Shown here piece after piece: positions 51,411 through 60,796 of a stretch of DNA of 64,000 nucleotides. Made by a program: the position numbers and the translations under genes. The notes beneath the pieces were generated by a model. It saw only the letters and a list, made by a program, of their open reading frames with translations, did not search any database and was not told the origin of the DNA. Source of the DNA: 66-474 sp035281745 (GTDB lineage Bacteria > Pseudomonadota > Gammaproteobacteria > Xanthomonadales > Rhodanobacteraceae); NCBI GenBank assembly GCA_035281745.1, contig DATEDI010000005.1, positions 62,001 through 126,000 of the forward strand. Reading direction: 5' to 3'. Position 1 is the stretch's first letter. The number at the start of each line of letters is the position of its first letter.

Positions 51411-52451
51411 ATGCAAGCCGACAGCTACCCCACGTCTGACGCCGCCGCGGCTTCACCTGCCGCACCCGGCAACGCAGGCCCGGATGCCCTGCACGCGCGC
51501 TTCGCGGCACTGCGATCGGCGCTGCAAACCGAGGTCATCGGCCAGCCTGCGCTGGTTGATCGACTGCTGATCGCGCTGCTGGCCGATGGGCATCTGCTGG
51601 TCGAGGGCGCACCGGGTCTGGCCAAGACCACCGCGGTCAAGGCGCTGGCCGCCCGCATCGAGGCCGACTTCCATCGCGTGCAATTCACGCCCGACCTGTT
51701 GCCGGCCGACCTCACCGGCACGGACGTGCTGCGTCCGCAGACAGGCGTATTCGAGTTCGAGCCTGGGCCGCTGTTCCACAATCTGGTGTTGGCCGACGAA
51801 ATCAACCGCGCGCCAGCCAAAGTTCAATCCGCGTTGCTGGAGGCGATGGCCGAGCGCCAAGTCACGATCGGGCGCCGCTCGTGGCCCTTGCCGAAGCTTT
51901 TTCTCGTGATGGCGACGCAGAATCCGATCGAGCAGGAGGGCACTTTCCCGCTGCCCGAAGCGCAACTCGATCGATTCCTGTTGCATGTGCCCGTGCGTTA
52001 TCCCGCCGCGGGTGCCGAACGCGCGATCCTGCAGCTCGCGCGCCGTCGCGCGCGCGACGAACTGGTGCCGCACGCACAGCCCGAACGGTTGCTCGGCCAG
52101 CAGGACATTTTTGCCGCGCGCGAAGAAGTGCTGGATCTGCACATGGCCGATGGCCTCGAGGAATACATCGTGCAACTGGTGCTCGCGACGCGCGACCCGC
52201 GTCCTTGGGCGCCGAAGCTGCGCGAGCGGATCGCGTGGGGCGCGAGTCCGCGTGCCAGCATTGCGCTGGAGCGCTGCGCACGCGCCGCCGCATGGCTGGC
52301 TGGCCGCGATTACGTGTTGCCGGAGGACATTCAGACGCTCGCACCCGACGTGCTGCGCCATCGCGTACTGCTCGGTTACGAAGCGGAGGCGGAAGGTTTG
52401 CGGGTCGATGACGTGGTGCAGCAGTTGCTGGAGCGCGTGCCGCTGCCTTAG
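51411..52451 (+). CDS. MoxR-family AAA+ ATPase
   Basis: This 346-residue cytosolic AAA+ ATPase is thought to act as a chaperone for the VWA proteins encoded next to it. Walker A is LVEGAPGLAKTTAVKAL (GAPGLAKT variant usual for MoxR), Walker B is LVLADEINRAPAKVQSALLE, and sensor-1 is FLVMATQNPIEQEGTFPLPE. The gene stands at the head of the DUF58/bat cluster; its stop is at once followed by repeat copy 4. Confidence 0.93.
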   Translation: MQADSYPTSDAAAASPAAPGNAGPDALHARFAALRSALQTEVIGQPALVDRLLIALLADGHLLVEGAPGLAKTTAVKALAARIEADFHRVQFTPDLLPADLTGTDVLRPQTGVFEFEPGPLFHNLVLADEINRAPAKVQSALLEAMAERQVTIGRRSWPLPKLFLVMATQNPIEQEGTFPLPEAQLDRFLLHVPVRYPAAGAERAILQLARRRARDELVPHAQPERLLGQQDIFAAREEVLDLHMADGLEEYIVQLVLATRDPRPWAPKLRERIAWGASPRASIALERCARAAAWLAGRDYVLPEDIQTLAPDVLRHRVLLGYEAEAEGLRVDDVVQQLLERVPLP

Positions 52452-52453
52452 TC

Positions 52454-52544
52454 ATGCGGTCTTCCATGATCGCTGCATCCAGGTTGGTGCCGTGAGCGAA
52501 CGGTCTTGAGTTCGCGGACACCCGAACGGCCACCCATGGCCTGA
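52454..52544 (+). repeat. Stop-associated ~90-bp repeat, copy 4 (opposite orientation)
   Basis: The plus strand reads TGCGGTCTTCCATGATCGCT at one end and AACGGCCACCCATGGCCTGA at the other, the reverse complement of the pattern in copies 1-3. It starts two bases after the moxR stop codon. In transcription order it has the same orientation to its upstream gene as copies 1 and 3. It separates moxR from the DUF58 gene in what is usually a tight operon. Confidence 0.7.
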
Positions 52545-52622
52545 TTTTCACAACAGCCGCTTCGTCGCTGACGCTTTGACAGGCTGTGATCATTGGTCGC
52601 GATGGTATTCGCTCGATCCCTC

Positions 52623-53549
52623 ATGCCCGCAGAAAAAAATTCCACCGACGGCGTCACCCGCGTCGACCTCGCGGAGTTGGTCGCGCTGCGCGCACGCGCC
52701 GGCAAGCCGGGCAGTGCGCGTACGCATGCACGAACGCCGTTGGCCGGCGGCCATGTCTCGGCGCTGCGCGGGCGAGGAATGGATTATGCCGAGTCGCGCG
52801 TCTATCAGGCGGGCGACGACGCCCGCAACATCGACTGGCGGCGCACCGCGCGCAGCGGCAAATGGCACACCAAGTTGTTCGAAGCCGAGCGTGAGCGCAG
52901 CCTGCTATTGCTCATCGACACCCACGCGACGATGCGTTTCGGCACGCGTGTGCGCTACAAGTCCGTGGCCGCGGCGCGTGCGGCGGCGTGGCTGGCGTGG
53001 ACCTGCGTGCGGGGCGGTGATCGCGTCGGTGCGCTGGCTTTCGGCGCGGTGCGCGATGCGGCCGATCCGCATGCTGGTGCACGCGGCGCATTGAACACGT
53101 TGGGCGCATTGGCACGCTGGGATGCAGCCGCCGGCGTTGACGCCGCCGAACCGCTCTCAGCCGCGATCGCGCGGGCGCAGCGGTTGATCGCAGCGGGCAA
53201 CCGTGTCTGGGTGCTGTCGGACGGTTGGTGTACGGATCCGAATGCGACCGCGGCCTTGGTACGCTTGGCCCGACACGCCGAAGTGCGCGTGGTGATCATG
53301 GTCGATGCGCTGGAACGCGAACTTGCGCCCAGGGGCGCCTACGTGTTCGAGACTACGGCGGATAGGCAGGTGGTCGATCTCGTCGGTACCGAAGCACGCG
53401 CCGGATTTCGCGACGAACTCGCCAGGGGCTGGCGTGGCCTTGCCTCGGTGTGCGATACCGCGGGCGTGGCATGGACGACGTTGTCGACGGGCGACGAACC
53501 CGACCTGGCGCTGCTGTCGTTCCTGCGCCGACGGAGCGCACGCGCATGA
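52623..53549 (+). CDS. DUF58 (VWA-like) protein of the bat cluster
   Basis: This 308-residue protein belongs to the DUF58 family, which pairs with MoxR ATPases. The signature YAESRVYQAGDDARNIDWRR followed by TARSGKWHTKLFEAERERS is clear, and a VWA-like fold with LLLIDTHATMRFGT follows, in which the metal site reads DTHAT in place of DxSxS. The start is not certain: ATG 52623 is used, ATG 52602 is possible. The stop overlaps the next gene as ATGA. Confidence 0.88.
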   Translation: MPAEKNSTDGVTRVDLAELVALRARAGKPGSARTHARTPLAGGHVSALRGRGMDYAESRVYQAGDDARNIDWRRTARSGKWHTKLFEAERERSLLLLIDTHATMRFGTRVRYKSVAAARAAAWLAWTCVRGGDRVGALAFGAVRDAADPHAGARGALNTLGALARWDAAAGVDAAEPLSAAIARAQRLIAAGNRVWVLSDGWCTDPNATAALVRLARHAEVRVVIMVDALERELAPRGAYVFETTADRQVVDLVGTEARAGFRDELARGWRGLASVCDTAGVAWTTLSTGDEPDLALLSFLRRRSARA

Positions 53550-54058
53550 GTGACAGCGGTCCCGTGCTGCGCGACATCCATCTGCCGTTGGCGGGGTGGT
53601 GGCCGTTGGCGCCGGGTTGGTGGTTGCTGCTGTTGGTCGTCGTCGCGCTGGCCGTCGGCGTGGCGTGGTGGTGGCGCCATCATGCGCGCCGGCGCCCGCT
53701 GCAATCGATCCTGCGGGAAATCGATGCGATCGAGGCCGCGCACGCGAGCGATCGCGACGATGCGCGCGCGGCCGAGGAAGCGTCGCGCGTCTTGCGACGC
53801 GTGGCCCGCCACATCGATCCGGCCGCGGCCGCGCAGAGTGGCGCCACGTGGCGTGCATTCGTGCATCGTTACGCCCCCGATGCCGCGACAAGGCAGGCAC
53901 TCGATACCTTGTTGGACATGCGCTTTCGTGCATTTCCCACGCCAGAAGTGCCGGCGCTGACGACGGCATTGCGGACCTGGTGTCGCACCGCATTGCGCGC
54001 GGCCCGTGCGCGCCGTTTTCAAAAACCTGGCGGCATGCGGAACGCCGCAACGCCATGA
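53546..54058 (+). CDS. DUF4381 membrane protein of the bat cluster
   Basis: This 170-residue protein carries one N-terminal membrane helix (WWLLLLVVVALAVGVAWWW) preceded by the family pattern LRDIHLPLAGWWPLAPGWW. A cytosolic helical domain follows, with AEEASRVLRRVARHID. DUF4381 proteins regularly lie between the DUF58 and batA genes. Both ends overlap the neighbours as ATGA, so co-translation is likely. Confidence 0.88.
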   Translation: MSDSGPVLRDIHLPLAGWWPLAPGWWLLLLVVVALAVGVAWWWRHHARRRPLQSILREIDAIEAAHASDRDDARAAEEASRVLRRVARHIDPAAAAQSGATWRAFVHRYAPDAATRQALDTLLDMRFRAFPTPEVPALTTALRTWCRTALRAARARRFQKPGGMRNAATP

Positions 54059-55035
54059 GCTTTGCATGGCCATGGATGTTCGCGTTGTTGCCGCTGCCGT
54101 GGCTGGTGTGGAGGTTCATGCCGTCGGCCACGCCGGGCGCGGCCTTGCGCCTGCCGCAACACATCGCGCTTGCACGCTCCCCGGCCGCGAAGGGTTCGCT
54201 GCGCTGGCGCATCATGGTTGCGGCGTTGGCGTGGTTGTCACTGGTGTGCGCCGCGGCGCGCCCGCAGCAACCGGCGCCGCCGCAGGCGCTGGCCCATACC
54301 GGCCGCGCGATGATGCTGGCGGTCGATTGTTCCGGCAGCATGGCGATCGAGGACATGCGCTTCGGCAATCTCGCGGTCAGCCGGTTTGCGGCGGTCAAGG
54401 CCATCGCTCAGCGGTTCGTCGAGAAGCGCTCCGGCGACGACGTGGGCTTGGTCCTGTTCGGCACCCAAGCGTACCTGCTGACGCCGATGACCTTCGATGT
54501 CGACGCGGTTGCCTCGCAGATGGCGGGCGCGGCCATCGGACTTGCGGGGCGCGAAACCGCGATCGGTGATGCGATCGTGCTGGCCGTGAAACATCTCGAC
54601 GCCCTGCCGGCGCGCGCGCGGGTGCTGGTATTGCTCACCGATGGCGTCAACACCGCCGGCAACGTCGCACCGCTGGATGCCGCGAAGCTCGCGAAAGCGG
54701 CGGGGGTGCGCATCTACACGATCGGTGTCGGTTCCGATGCGCAGACGCTCAATGTGTTCGGCATGCAATTGCCGGCGCCCGACAACGAGCTGGATGTGCA
54801 GGCATTGACGCGGATCGCGCGTGAAACCGGCGGACGATTCTTCCGCGCAGCCGATGGCGCGCAGCTTTCCGCCGCGTACCGCACCATCGACGCATTGGAG
54901 CCGCTGGCGCGCGGCGAGTCGCTGCTGCGTCCGGACCATGAGTGGTACCCGTGGCCGCTCGGCCTCGCGCTGGTGCTGGGTTGCACGTTGTTGCCGTGGC
55001 GCACGTTGGTGTCGCGCAGGACCGTCGCGGCATGA
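54055..55035 (+). CDS. batA: VWA-domain membrane protein BatA
   Basis: This 326-residue protein has two N-terminal hydrophobic segments, a VWA domain and a C-terminal helix. The metal-ion site is intact: AVDCSGSMAIEDM (DxSxS), with the later T in TPMT and D in LLTDGVNTAGN. BatA-type proteins are linked with aerotolerance in Bacteroides and with envelope stress elsewhere; the actual role is unknown. It lies in the conserved order moxR-DUF58-DUF4381-batA-batB-batD. Both ends overlap neighbours. Confidence 0.9.
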   Translation: MSFAWPWMFALLPLPWLVWRFMPSATPGAALRLPQHIALARSPAAKGSLRWRIMVAALAWLSLVCAAARPQQPAPPQALAHTGRAMMLAVDCSGSMAIEDMRFGNLAVSRFAAVKAIAQRFVEKRSGDDVGLVLFGTQAYLLTPMTFDVDAVASQMAGAAIGLAGRETAIGDAIVLAVKHLDALPARARVLVLLTDGVNTAGNVAPLDAAKLAKAAGVRIYTIGVGSDAQTLNVFGMQLPAPDNELDVQALTRIARETGGRFFRAADGAQLSAAYRTIDALEPLARGESLLRPDHEWYPWPLGLALVLGCTLLPWRTLVSRRTVAA

Positions 55036-56921
55036 ACGCGTTCGACATCTCACTGCATTTTTTGCGGCCATGGTGGTGGCTGGCACTGGCGCCGCTGCCG
55101 ACGGTCCTCTGGATGCTGGCACGCAGTGGTGGCCGCGCGGCACTCGTGCGGTTGGCCGATGCCGCGTTGCTGCCGCATTTGATCCGCGGCGGCGGTACGC
55201 GCAAGCGCACCGCGTTGATCCTGGTTGCGCTGGCATGGTCGGTGGCGGTAGCAGCGCTGTCGGGGCCGGCGTGGCAGAAGATCGCGGCGCCGCTGTACGT
55301 GAATGGCGCGGCGCGCGTAATCGCATTGTCGTTGTCCGATCACATGCTCGCGGAGGACTTGAAGCCCGATCGCATGACCCGCGCGCGCTACGCGGTGCGT
55401 GATCTGCTGAACAGCGCGGGCGATGCGCGCACGGCGCTGGTCGCGTATGCCGGCGCGGCGTTCACGGTCGCGCCGCTGACCAACGACAAGCACACCGTCA
55501 TGAACCTGCTGCGCGTGCTGCAACCGGACGTGATGCCGGTGCCCGGCAACGATGCGGCCAGCGGCATCAGGCGCAGCGTCGAACTGCTCGGGCAATCACA
55601 CGTCGAGGGCGGAGAGATCGTGCTCGTGACGGACACGGCCGATGAGGCGGCGATCGCGGCGGCGCGCGCAGCGCACGCACAAGGCATCCGCGTGGATGTA
55701 CTCGGAATCGGCACCACGCAGGGGGCGCCGGTGCCCCGGCAAGGCGGCGGCTTCGCGGATGGTGCGCATGGGCCCTTGATGGCGCACCGCGACGACATGG
55801 CCTTGCGCGCCGTCGCGAAGGCGGGCGGCGGACAGTACGTTGTCTTGCGAGCCAGTGGCGGCGGCGTGGCGGCGCTGGCCGCGCCACAAACGGAAACCGG
55901 CCATGCGGGCCATGGCGAACGGGCGCAGTTGTGGCGCGATGGTGGCGTATGGTTGCTGCCCGCGTTGCTGTTGTTCGCCGCGTTCGCATTCCGGCGCGGC
56001 TGGCTGATGCTGCTCGCGGTGGTCCTGTTGCCCCTCGGCGTGCCGCCTGCACACGCGGCGACTCTGGAATCGCTGTTCGCCAACCGCGATCAGCGTGCGC
56101 TGCATACGCTGCAGAACGGCGACGCGGCGCAGGCGCGGAAACTGGCCACCACGCCCGCGATGAAAGGCGCGGCGGATTATCGCGCCGGCGATTTTGCCGA
56201 AGCGGCCAAGGCGTTCGCCCAAGGCGATGATGCGCGTTCGCGCTACAACCTTGGCAATGCGCTCGCCAAAGAGGGCGAGTACGAGAAGGCCATCGCGGCC
56301 TACAAGGAAGCCCTGCAGCGCGACCCCAAATTCGCGGATGCCCGCGCGAATCGGGATGCGGTCGAGGACTGGCTGAAGCGGCATGCGAAGCCCAAACCGC
56401 AGCAAGGGCAGGGCGGCAAGGGCACGAACGACAACCAACGGAATCAGGAGTCGTCTTCCGGGCATCCAGGCTCGACGTCGAAGGCGAACAAGGGTCAGAC
56501 CCCCTCGCAATCCGGTGCGCAACAGCAGCCCTCGTCATCCGCGAAATCCGCGTCGTCCAATAACGGTCAGGCGGGTGCTTCGCCCGGCCGGAACGCGCAG
56601 CAGCAAGGCGGCGGCCAGGATGCCGCGCCGTCCGGCAACGACGGTGCCTCGGCCAGTGAGGATGCGAACCAGCGCGAGCAGACACGGCACGCTTCGCAAG
56701 CCTTGTCACGTGAACTGCAGCGTGCCGCGGGAAACACCAAGCGCGCCGGCGGTACCTTCGCGTTGGGTCAGGACGACTCGAACCAGGACGATCGCTTCAA
56801 TGCCGAGCAACGCGCAATGCTGCACGCGGTGCCCGACGATCCCGGCGCGTTGTTGCGGCGCAAGTTCCGGCTGGAGTGGGAGCAGCGCAACGGCCAGCAA
56901 CAAGAGGACCGCGAGCCATGA
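55032..56921 (+). CDS. batB: VWA-TPR fusion protein (BatB-BatC type) with altered metal site
   Basis: This 629-residue protein has N-terminal helices, a VWA domain (about 85-275), a central membrane segment and a C-terminal TPR region (YNLGNALAKEGEYEKAIAAY) ending in a long Gln/Ser/Asn-rich tail. The BatB and BatC functions are fused, as in many proteobacteria. The VWA metal site reads ALSLSDHMLAEDL where the family has AxDxSxSM, so the first Asp and last Ser are replaced and metal binding is doubtful. Later, DTADEAAIAAAR takes the place of the usual TDGE region. Start and stop overlap neighbours as ATGA. Confidence 0.88.
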   Translation: MNAFDISLHFLRPWWWLALAPLPTVLWMLARSGGRAALVRLADAALLPHLIRGGGTRKRTALILVALAWSVAVAALSGPAWQKIAAPLYVNGAARVIALSLSDHMLAEDLKPDRMTRARYAVRDLLNSAGDARTALVAYAGAAFTVAPLTNDKHTVMNLLRVLQPDVMPVPGNDAASGIRRSVELLGQSHVEGGEIVLVTDTADEAAIAAARAAHAQGIRVDVLGIGTTQGAPVPRQGGGFADGAHGPLMAHRDDMALRAVAKAGGGQYVVLRASGGGVAALAAPQTETGHAGHGERAQLWRDGGVWLLPALLLFAAFAFRRGWLMLLAVVLLPLGVPPAHAATLESLFANRDQRALHTLQNGDAAQARKLATTPAMKGAADYRAGDFAEAAKAFAQGDDARSRYNLGNALAKEGEYEKAIAAYKEALQRDPKFADARANRDAVEDWLKRHAKPKPQQGQGGKGTNDNQRNQESSSGHPGSTSKANKGQTPSQSGAQQQPSSSAKSASSNNGQAGASPGRNAQQQGGGQDAAPSGNDGASASEDANQREQTRHASQALSRELQRAAGNTKRAGGTFALGQDDSNQDDRFNAEQRAMLHAVPDDPGALLRRKFRLEWEQRNGQQQEDREP

Positions 56922-58747
56922 TGCGCCACGGATGGATCGTACTGCTGCTGTTGCTGGCGCCGCTCGTCTGCGCGGCGACCGGGTCGGCAGGCGCCCCGCA
57001 TGCGTTTCTCGACCGCACCCACGTCAGTCTCGGCGATACCGTCACGCTCAACATCCAGTCGAGCGACACCCTCGACACACCGGACTTGTCGCCGCTGCGG
57101 AACGATTTCCAGGTGCTGGGCACGTCGCGCTCCAGCAGCGTGCAGGTCACGAATGGCAAGGCCGAAGCGACTTCACAACTCGGCATTGCATTGAAGCCGT
57201 TGCACGCGGGCACGCTCGCGATTCCAGCGCTCGACGTGGGCGGCGCCAAAACGCAGCCGTTGACGCTGCAGGTCGGCGCCGCGCCCGCGGGCGGCGTGGG
57301 CAAGGTCGGCGACCCGGTGTTCATGGAAGCCAGCGTGCTGTCGAGTTCGCCGTGGGTCGGGCAGCAAACCGTCTACACCGTGCGGCTGTTCTACCTGCCC
57401 GGCGTCGATGGTGCGCTGGGTGATCCGAGCGCCGACGGTGCGCGTCTGGTCAAGCTCGATCGCGATCATCGTTACATGGCCAACCGCAACGGTTTTGCGT
57501 ACAAGGTGATCGAGCGCAGTTGGGCGCTGATGCCGCAGCGCAGCGGCGCGATCACGGTGCAGGGTCCGGAATTCCAGGGCCAGCGGCTTGCGGTCGGCAA
57601 CCCCGGTTCGTGGTTCAACAATCCGAACGCGTTGCTCAACAATCCCAACGCCATCCTGAACGGGCAGATGCCGGGCCTCGGTGCGCCGGTGCAGGCGATG
57701 GCACCCAGTGTGCATGTGAACGCGCGCGCCGTGCCCGCCGGCGCGGGCAAGCCGTGGTTGCCGGCGCACTCGCTGCAATTGTCATTGACGGGGTTGCCGC
57801 CTGGCGGCGAAGTGGATGCGGGCGTGCCGCTGACGCTCACATTGAGCATCAGCGCCAGCGGACAACCTGCCGACGCGCTGCCGCAACCGGAACTGCCGCC
57901 GATCGCAGGCGCGCAAACCTATCCCGACCAGACGCAGGATGCGACCGACGACACCGGTCAATGGCTGCAGGGCAAGCGCACGCGCAGCTTCGCGATCGTG
58001 CCGCAGCGGGATGGCAGCCTCACGATTCCCGCGATCACGTTGAACTGGTGGAACGTCGAAACCGGGCGCGCCGAGCAGGCGAGCGTGCCGGCGCACACCT
58101 TGCGCGTCTCGGGCGCGGTGGCGAATGCGACGAGTGTCTCCGCGCCACCGGGCGGCGGCGTGACAAGTAGCAACATCGCGACGCCCGCGGTGACGGAAGC
58201 CGCGTCGGCGGGGGATGTGCCGGACTTCTGGCGCGTCGCTGCGTTGGCAAGCCTCGCGTTGTGGCTGCTTGCTGTCTTGGGTTTCGTGACGTGGCTCTGG
58301 CGGCAACGGCGCCGCGCGTGGCGCCCCCGCCACACGCCGGATGGCGAAGCCTTGTCGTCGGCCGAACCGATTGTGAAGCCGAAGCCCGCGTCTGAAGCGG
58401 TGACCGCAATGCCTGCGGCGCGACTGGATGCGCGCGCGTTGCAAAGAAAGGCGCTCGACGCGGCGCGTGCCGTAGACGCGGCCGCCTGTGAACATGCGTT
58501 GCTGGAATGGGCACGCGCCTCGCGCCCGGGCGTCACGCACCTGAGCCGGGTGCGCGACGCGTTGTCCGATCGCGCCCAACGCGATGCGCTGGACGCGCTG
58601 CAACGTGTGCGGTGGCAGGGTGGCGATCCGTCACTTGCATGTGCCGCGGTTGCGGATGCGTTCGCGCAAGGCTTCGCGTGGCGCCCGGATGACAAACCCG
58701 TGCGGGGTCGGGATACGGACCTGCCGCCGTTGTACCCGTCGGGATGA
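56918..58747 (+). CDS. batD: BatD-like protein (oxygen tolerance family)
   Basis: This 609-residue exported protein has a signal peptide (LLLLLAPLVCAATG), several immunoglobulin-like beta domains and a C-terminal membrane helix (LASLALWLLAVLGFVTWLWR), followed by a cytosolic helical part. The first repeat begins AFLDRTHVSLGDTVTLNIQS, typical of BatD. A short asparagine-proline repeat (SWFNNPNALLNNPNAILNGQ) is unusual. ATG 56918 overlaps the batB stop. It ends 27 bases from the convergent macrodomain gene. Confidence 0.88.
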   Translation: MMRHGWIVLLLLLAPLVCAATGSAGAPHAFLDRTHVSLGDTVTLNIQSSDTLDTPDLSPLRNDFQVLGTSRSSSVQVTNGKAEATSQLGIALKPLHAGTLAIPALDVGGAKTQPLTLQVGAAPAGGVGKVGDPVFMEASVLSSSPWVGQQTVYTVRLFYLPGVDGALGDPSADGARLVKLDRDHRYMANRNGFAYKVIERSWALMPQRSGAITVQGPEFQGQRLAVGNPGSWFNNPNALLNNPNAILNGQMPGLGAPVQAMAPSVHVNARAVPAGAGKPWLPAHSLQLSLTGLPPGGEVDAGVPLTLTLSISASGQPADALPQPELPPIAGAQTYPDQTQDATDDTGQWLQGKRTRSFAIVPQRDGSLTIPAITLNWWNVETGRAEQASVPAHTLRVSGAVANATSVSAPPGGGVTSSNIATPAVTEAASAGDVPDFWRVAALASLALWLLAVLGFVTWLWRQRRRAWRPRHTPDGEALSSAEPIVKPKPASEAVTAMPAARLDARALQRKALDAARAVDAAACEHALLEWARASRPGVTHLSRVRDALSDRAQRDALDALQRVRWQGGDPSLACAAVADAFAQGFAWRPDDKPVRGRDTDLPPLYPSG

Positions 58748-58774
58748 CGGGTGCCCGTTGGGCTTCGCATTCGC

Positions 58775-59323
58775 TCAGCCCAAGGTGCTCGCAAATTCGA
58801 CGTGCAGGCGTTCGGCTGCGCTTCGCCATGCCTCGGCCATGCCGCGGCCGAACGCGCACAACACGATGCGGTGCGGTGTCCGCGTGTGGTGGCGTGCTTG
58901 CGCCAGCACCGTCAACGCGATCGCGGCGGCGGCATCGCGCGGATAGCCGTACACGCCGCAACTGATCGCCGGAAACGCGATGCTGTCGATGCCGTGTTCG
59001 CGCGCCAGCGCGAGTGTGTTGCGGTGGCAGGCGGACAACAAGTCGGGTTCGCCGCGGTCACCGCCGCGCCATACCGGCCCGACGGTGTGGATCACGTGCT
59101 GCGCCGGCAGCTGGAATCCGGGGGTGATGCGCGCTTCGCCGGTTGGACAGCGCACGCCGGCACGCACTTCCGGAATCGCGCGGCAGGCTTCGAGAAGATG
59201 CGGCCCCGCGGCGCGGTGGATCGCGCCGTCGACGCCGCCGCCGCCCTGCAACGGTTCATTCGCCGCGTTGACGATCGCGTCGACGTGCAGCATGGTGATG
59301 TCGGCCTGGATAATTTCGATCAT
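58775..59323 (-). CDS. Macrodomain protein (O-acetyl-ADP-ribose deacetylase type)
   Basis: This 182-residue cytosolic protein starts MIEIIQADITMLHVDAIVNA, the typical macrodomain opening, followed by AANEPLQGGGGVDGAIHRAA, which binds ADP-ribose, and FPAISCGVYGYPRDAAAAIA. This is the YmdB/MacroD type, expected to remove acetyl or ADP-ribosyl groups. It stands alone between the bat operon and mscL; no ADP-ribosyltransferase partner is seen in the window. Confidence 0.93.
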   Translation of the reverse strand: MIEIIQADITMLHVDAIVNAANEPLQGGGGVDGAIHRAAGPHLLEACRAIPEVRAGVRCPTGEARITPGFQLPAQHVIHTVGPVWRGGDRGEPDLLSACHRNTLALAREHGIDSIAFPAISCGVYGYPRDAAAAIALTVLAQARHHTRTPHRIVLCAFGRGMAEAWRSAAERLHVEFASTLG

Positions 59324-59450
59324 GCCACTCCGGGCGCCGCGTAGCGCAAAACCCGAATCCGATGGCTTTTGCGCCGTGAATACGCTGGACTCCGGATCGC
59401 CGCTTCGCGGCGTCCGGAATGATGGCGGTGCTGTTTCATCGCGACTACAG

Positions 59451-59852
59451 TCAGTGCTGTTGCTGCTTCAGCAGATCGCGGATTTCGGTCAGCAACACCA
59501 CGTCCGCGGGCGGCGCTGGCGGCGGCGCATCGGTCTTCTTGGGCATCACGTGCTCCAGCGCCTTGATCACGATGAAGATCGCCAGCGCGATGATGAGGAA
59601 AGTGATGACGGCGTTGACGAACGCGCCATAGGTGATCGCCACTTCCTTGGTGGTGCCGGACGCGGACTGGATGATCACCTTCATCTTGGAAAAATCGATG
59701 CCGCCGGTGATCACGCCCAGCGGCGGCATGATGATGTCGCTGACCAGCGACGAAACGACCTTGCCGAACGCGCCGCCGATCACCACCGCAACGGCCAGGT
59801 CGACCACGTTGCCGCGCATGATGAAAGCCTTGAAGTCTTTCGCGAAGCTCAT
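59451..59852 (-). CDS. mscL: Large-conductance mechanosensitive channel MscL
   Basis: This 133-residue inner-membrane channel opens under osmotic downshock. The first helix is GNVVDLAVAVVIGGAFGKVV with the gate residues, the second NAVITFLIIALAIFIVIKAL. A C-terminal helix ends VLLTEIRDLLKQQQH after a proline-rich linker. ATG 59852 is chosen because the conserved N-terminal MSFAKDFKAFIMRGN begins there. Confidence 0.96.
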   Translation of the reverse strand: MSFAKDFKAFIMRGNVVDLAVAVVIGGAFGKVVSSLVSDIIMPPLGVITGGIDFSKMKVIIQSASGTTKEVAITYGAFVNAVITFLIIALAIFIVIKALEHVMPKKTDAPPPAPPADVVLLTEIRDLLKQQQH

Positions 59853-59948
59853 AGCGTTCTCCTTCGTGGAAGTGATCAGTTCTCCCCTGCCGCGTTGCGG
59901 CGCGCCCATTTAGGCACTCTCTCGGCCCCCGCGCAACCTGCCTGCCGT

Positions 59949-60638
59949 TCAGGCGATGCGGCCCTCCAGTCGTGCCACGCCTGCCAACTCCGCCACGAAA
60001 TGATCGCCGCGCACGAGCGGACCCACGCCGGCCGGCGTGCCGGTAAAGATCAGATCTCCTGGTTTCAATTCGAACAGTTTCGAAAGCTCGGCGATAATTT
60101 CCGCGACCGGAAAGATCATCTCGGCGATGTCGGTGTCCTGGCGCGCGTCGTCGTTGACGGTCAGTGACAGGCTCGTGTGCGCGGGATGCCCGATGTCGCT
60201 TGCGGCACGCAACGCCGACACCGGTGCGGAGGCGTCGAAGCCTTTGGCGACGTCCCACGGCAAGCCCTTCGCCTTCATCGCGGCCTGCAGATCGCGGCGG
60301 GTCAGATCGAGTCCGACGCCGTAGCCGAACACGCATTCGAGTGCGTGGGCGGCGTCGATATCGCGTCCGCCGCGGGCCAGTGCCACCACCATTTCCACTT
60401 CGTGGTGCAGTTCGCGCGTCACCGATGGATAGGGCACATCGCCGCCGCCCGCCACGATTGCGTCGGCGGGCTTCATGAAGAATACCGGGTTGGCGCGGCT
60501 CACCGTTTGCGCGCCCATTTCCTTCGCATGGTCGGCATAGTTGCGGCCGATGCAGTAAATGCGGTGCACGGGAAATCGCGCGTCGCTGCCGTGCACGGGC
60601 AGTGACGGAACGGGCGGAGCATCGAACAGGAAGGGCAT
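59949..60638 (-). CDS. Fumarylacetoacetate hydrolase family protein
   Basis: This cytosolic enzyme of about 229 residues is of the FAH family, which cleaves or decarboxylates 2-keto acids such as acylpyruvates and oxaloacetate. The motifs are YCIGRNYADHAKEMG, FFMKPADAIV, the metal-binding ELHHEVEMVVAL (E-x-E), GYGVGLDLTRRDLQ and KPGDLIFTGTPAGVGPL. It resembles fumarylpyruvate or acylpyruvate hydrolases (YcgM type). ATG 60638 is used; ATG 60647 is three codons upstream. Confidence 0.9.
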   Translation of the reverse strand: MPFLFDAPPVPSLPVHGSDARFPVHRIYCIGRNYADHAKEMGAQTVSRANPVFFMKPADAIVAGGGDVPYPSVTRELHHEVEMVVALARGGRDIDAAHALECVFGYGVGLDLTRRDLQAAMKAKGLPWDVAKGFDASAPVSALRAASDIGHPAHTSLSLTVNDDARQDTDIAEMIFPVAEIIAELSKLFELKPGDLIFTGTPAGVGPLVRGDHFVAELAGVARLEGRIA

Positions 60639-60796
60639 CGGTTTCATCTCGCGGCGGGATGCGGGATTGTAGGCCGGACCCGACGTGATGCGTTGTGCCA
60701 GACGGATGACACCTGTCAGCCACAACGCTTGATTGCAACGAGTGGTCTGGCCGCGAATCGCCTGCCAAGCTGTGGCAGACTTGCGCGACCGCTGAC

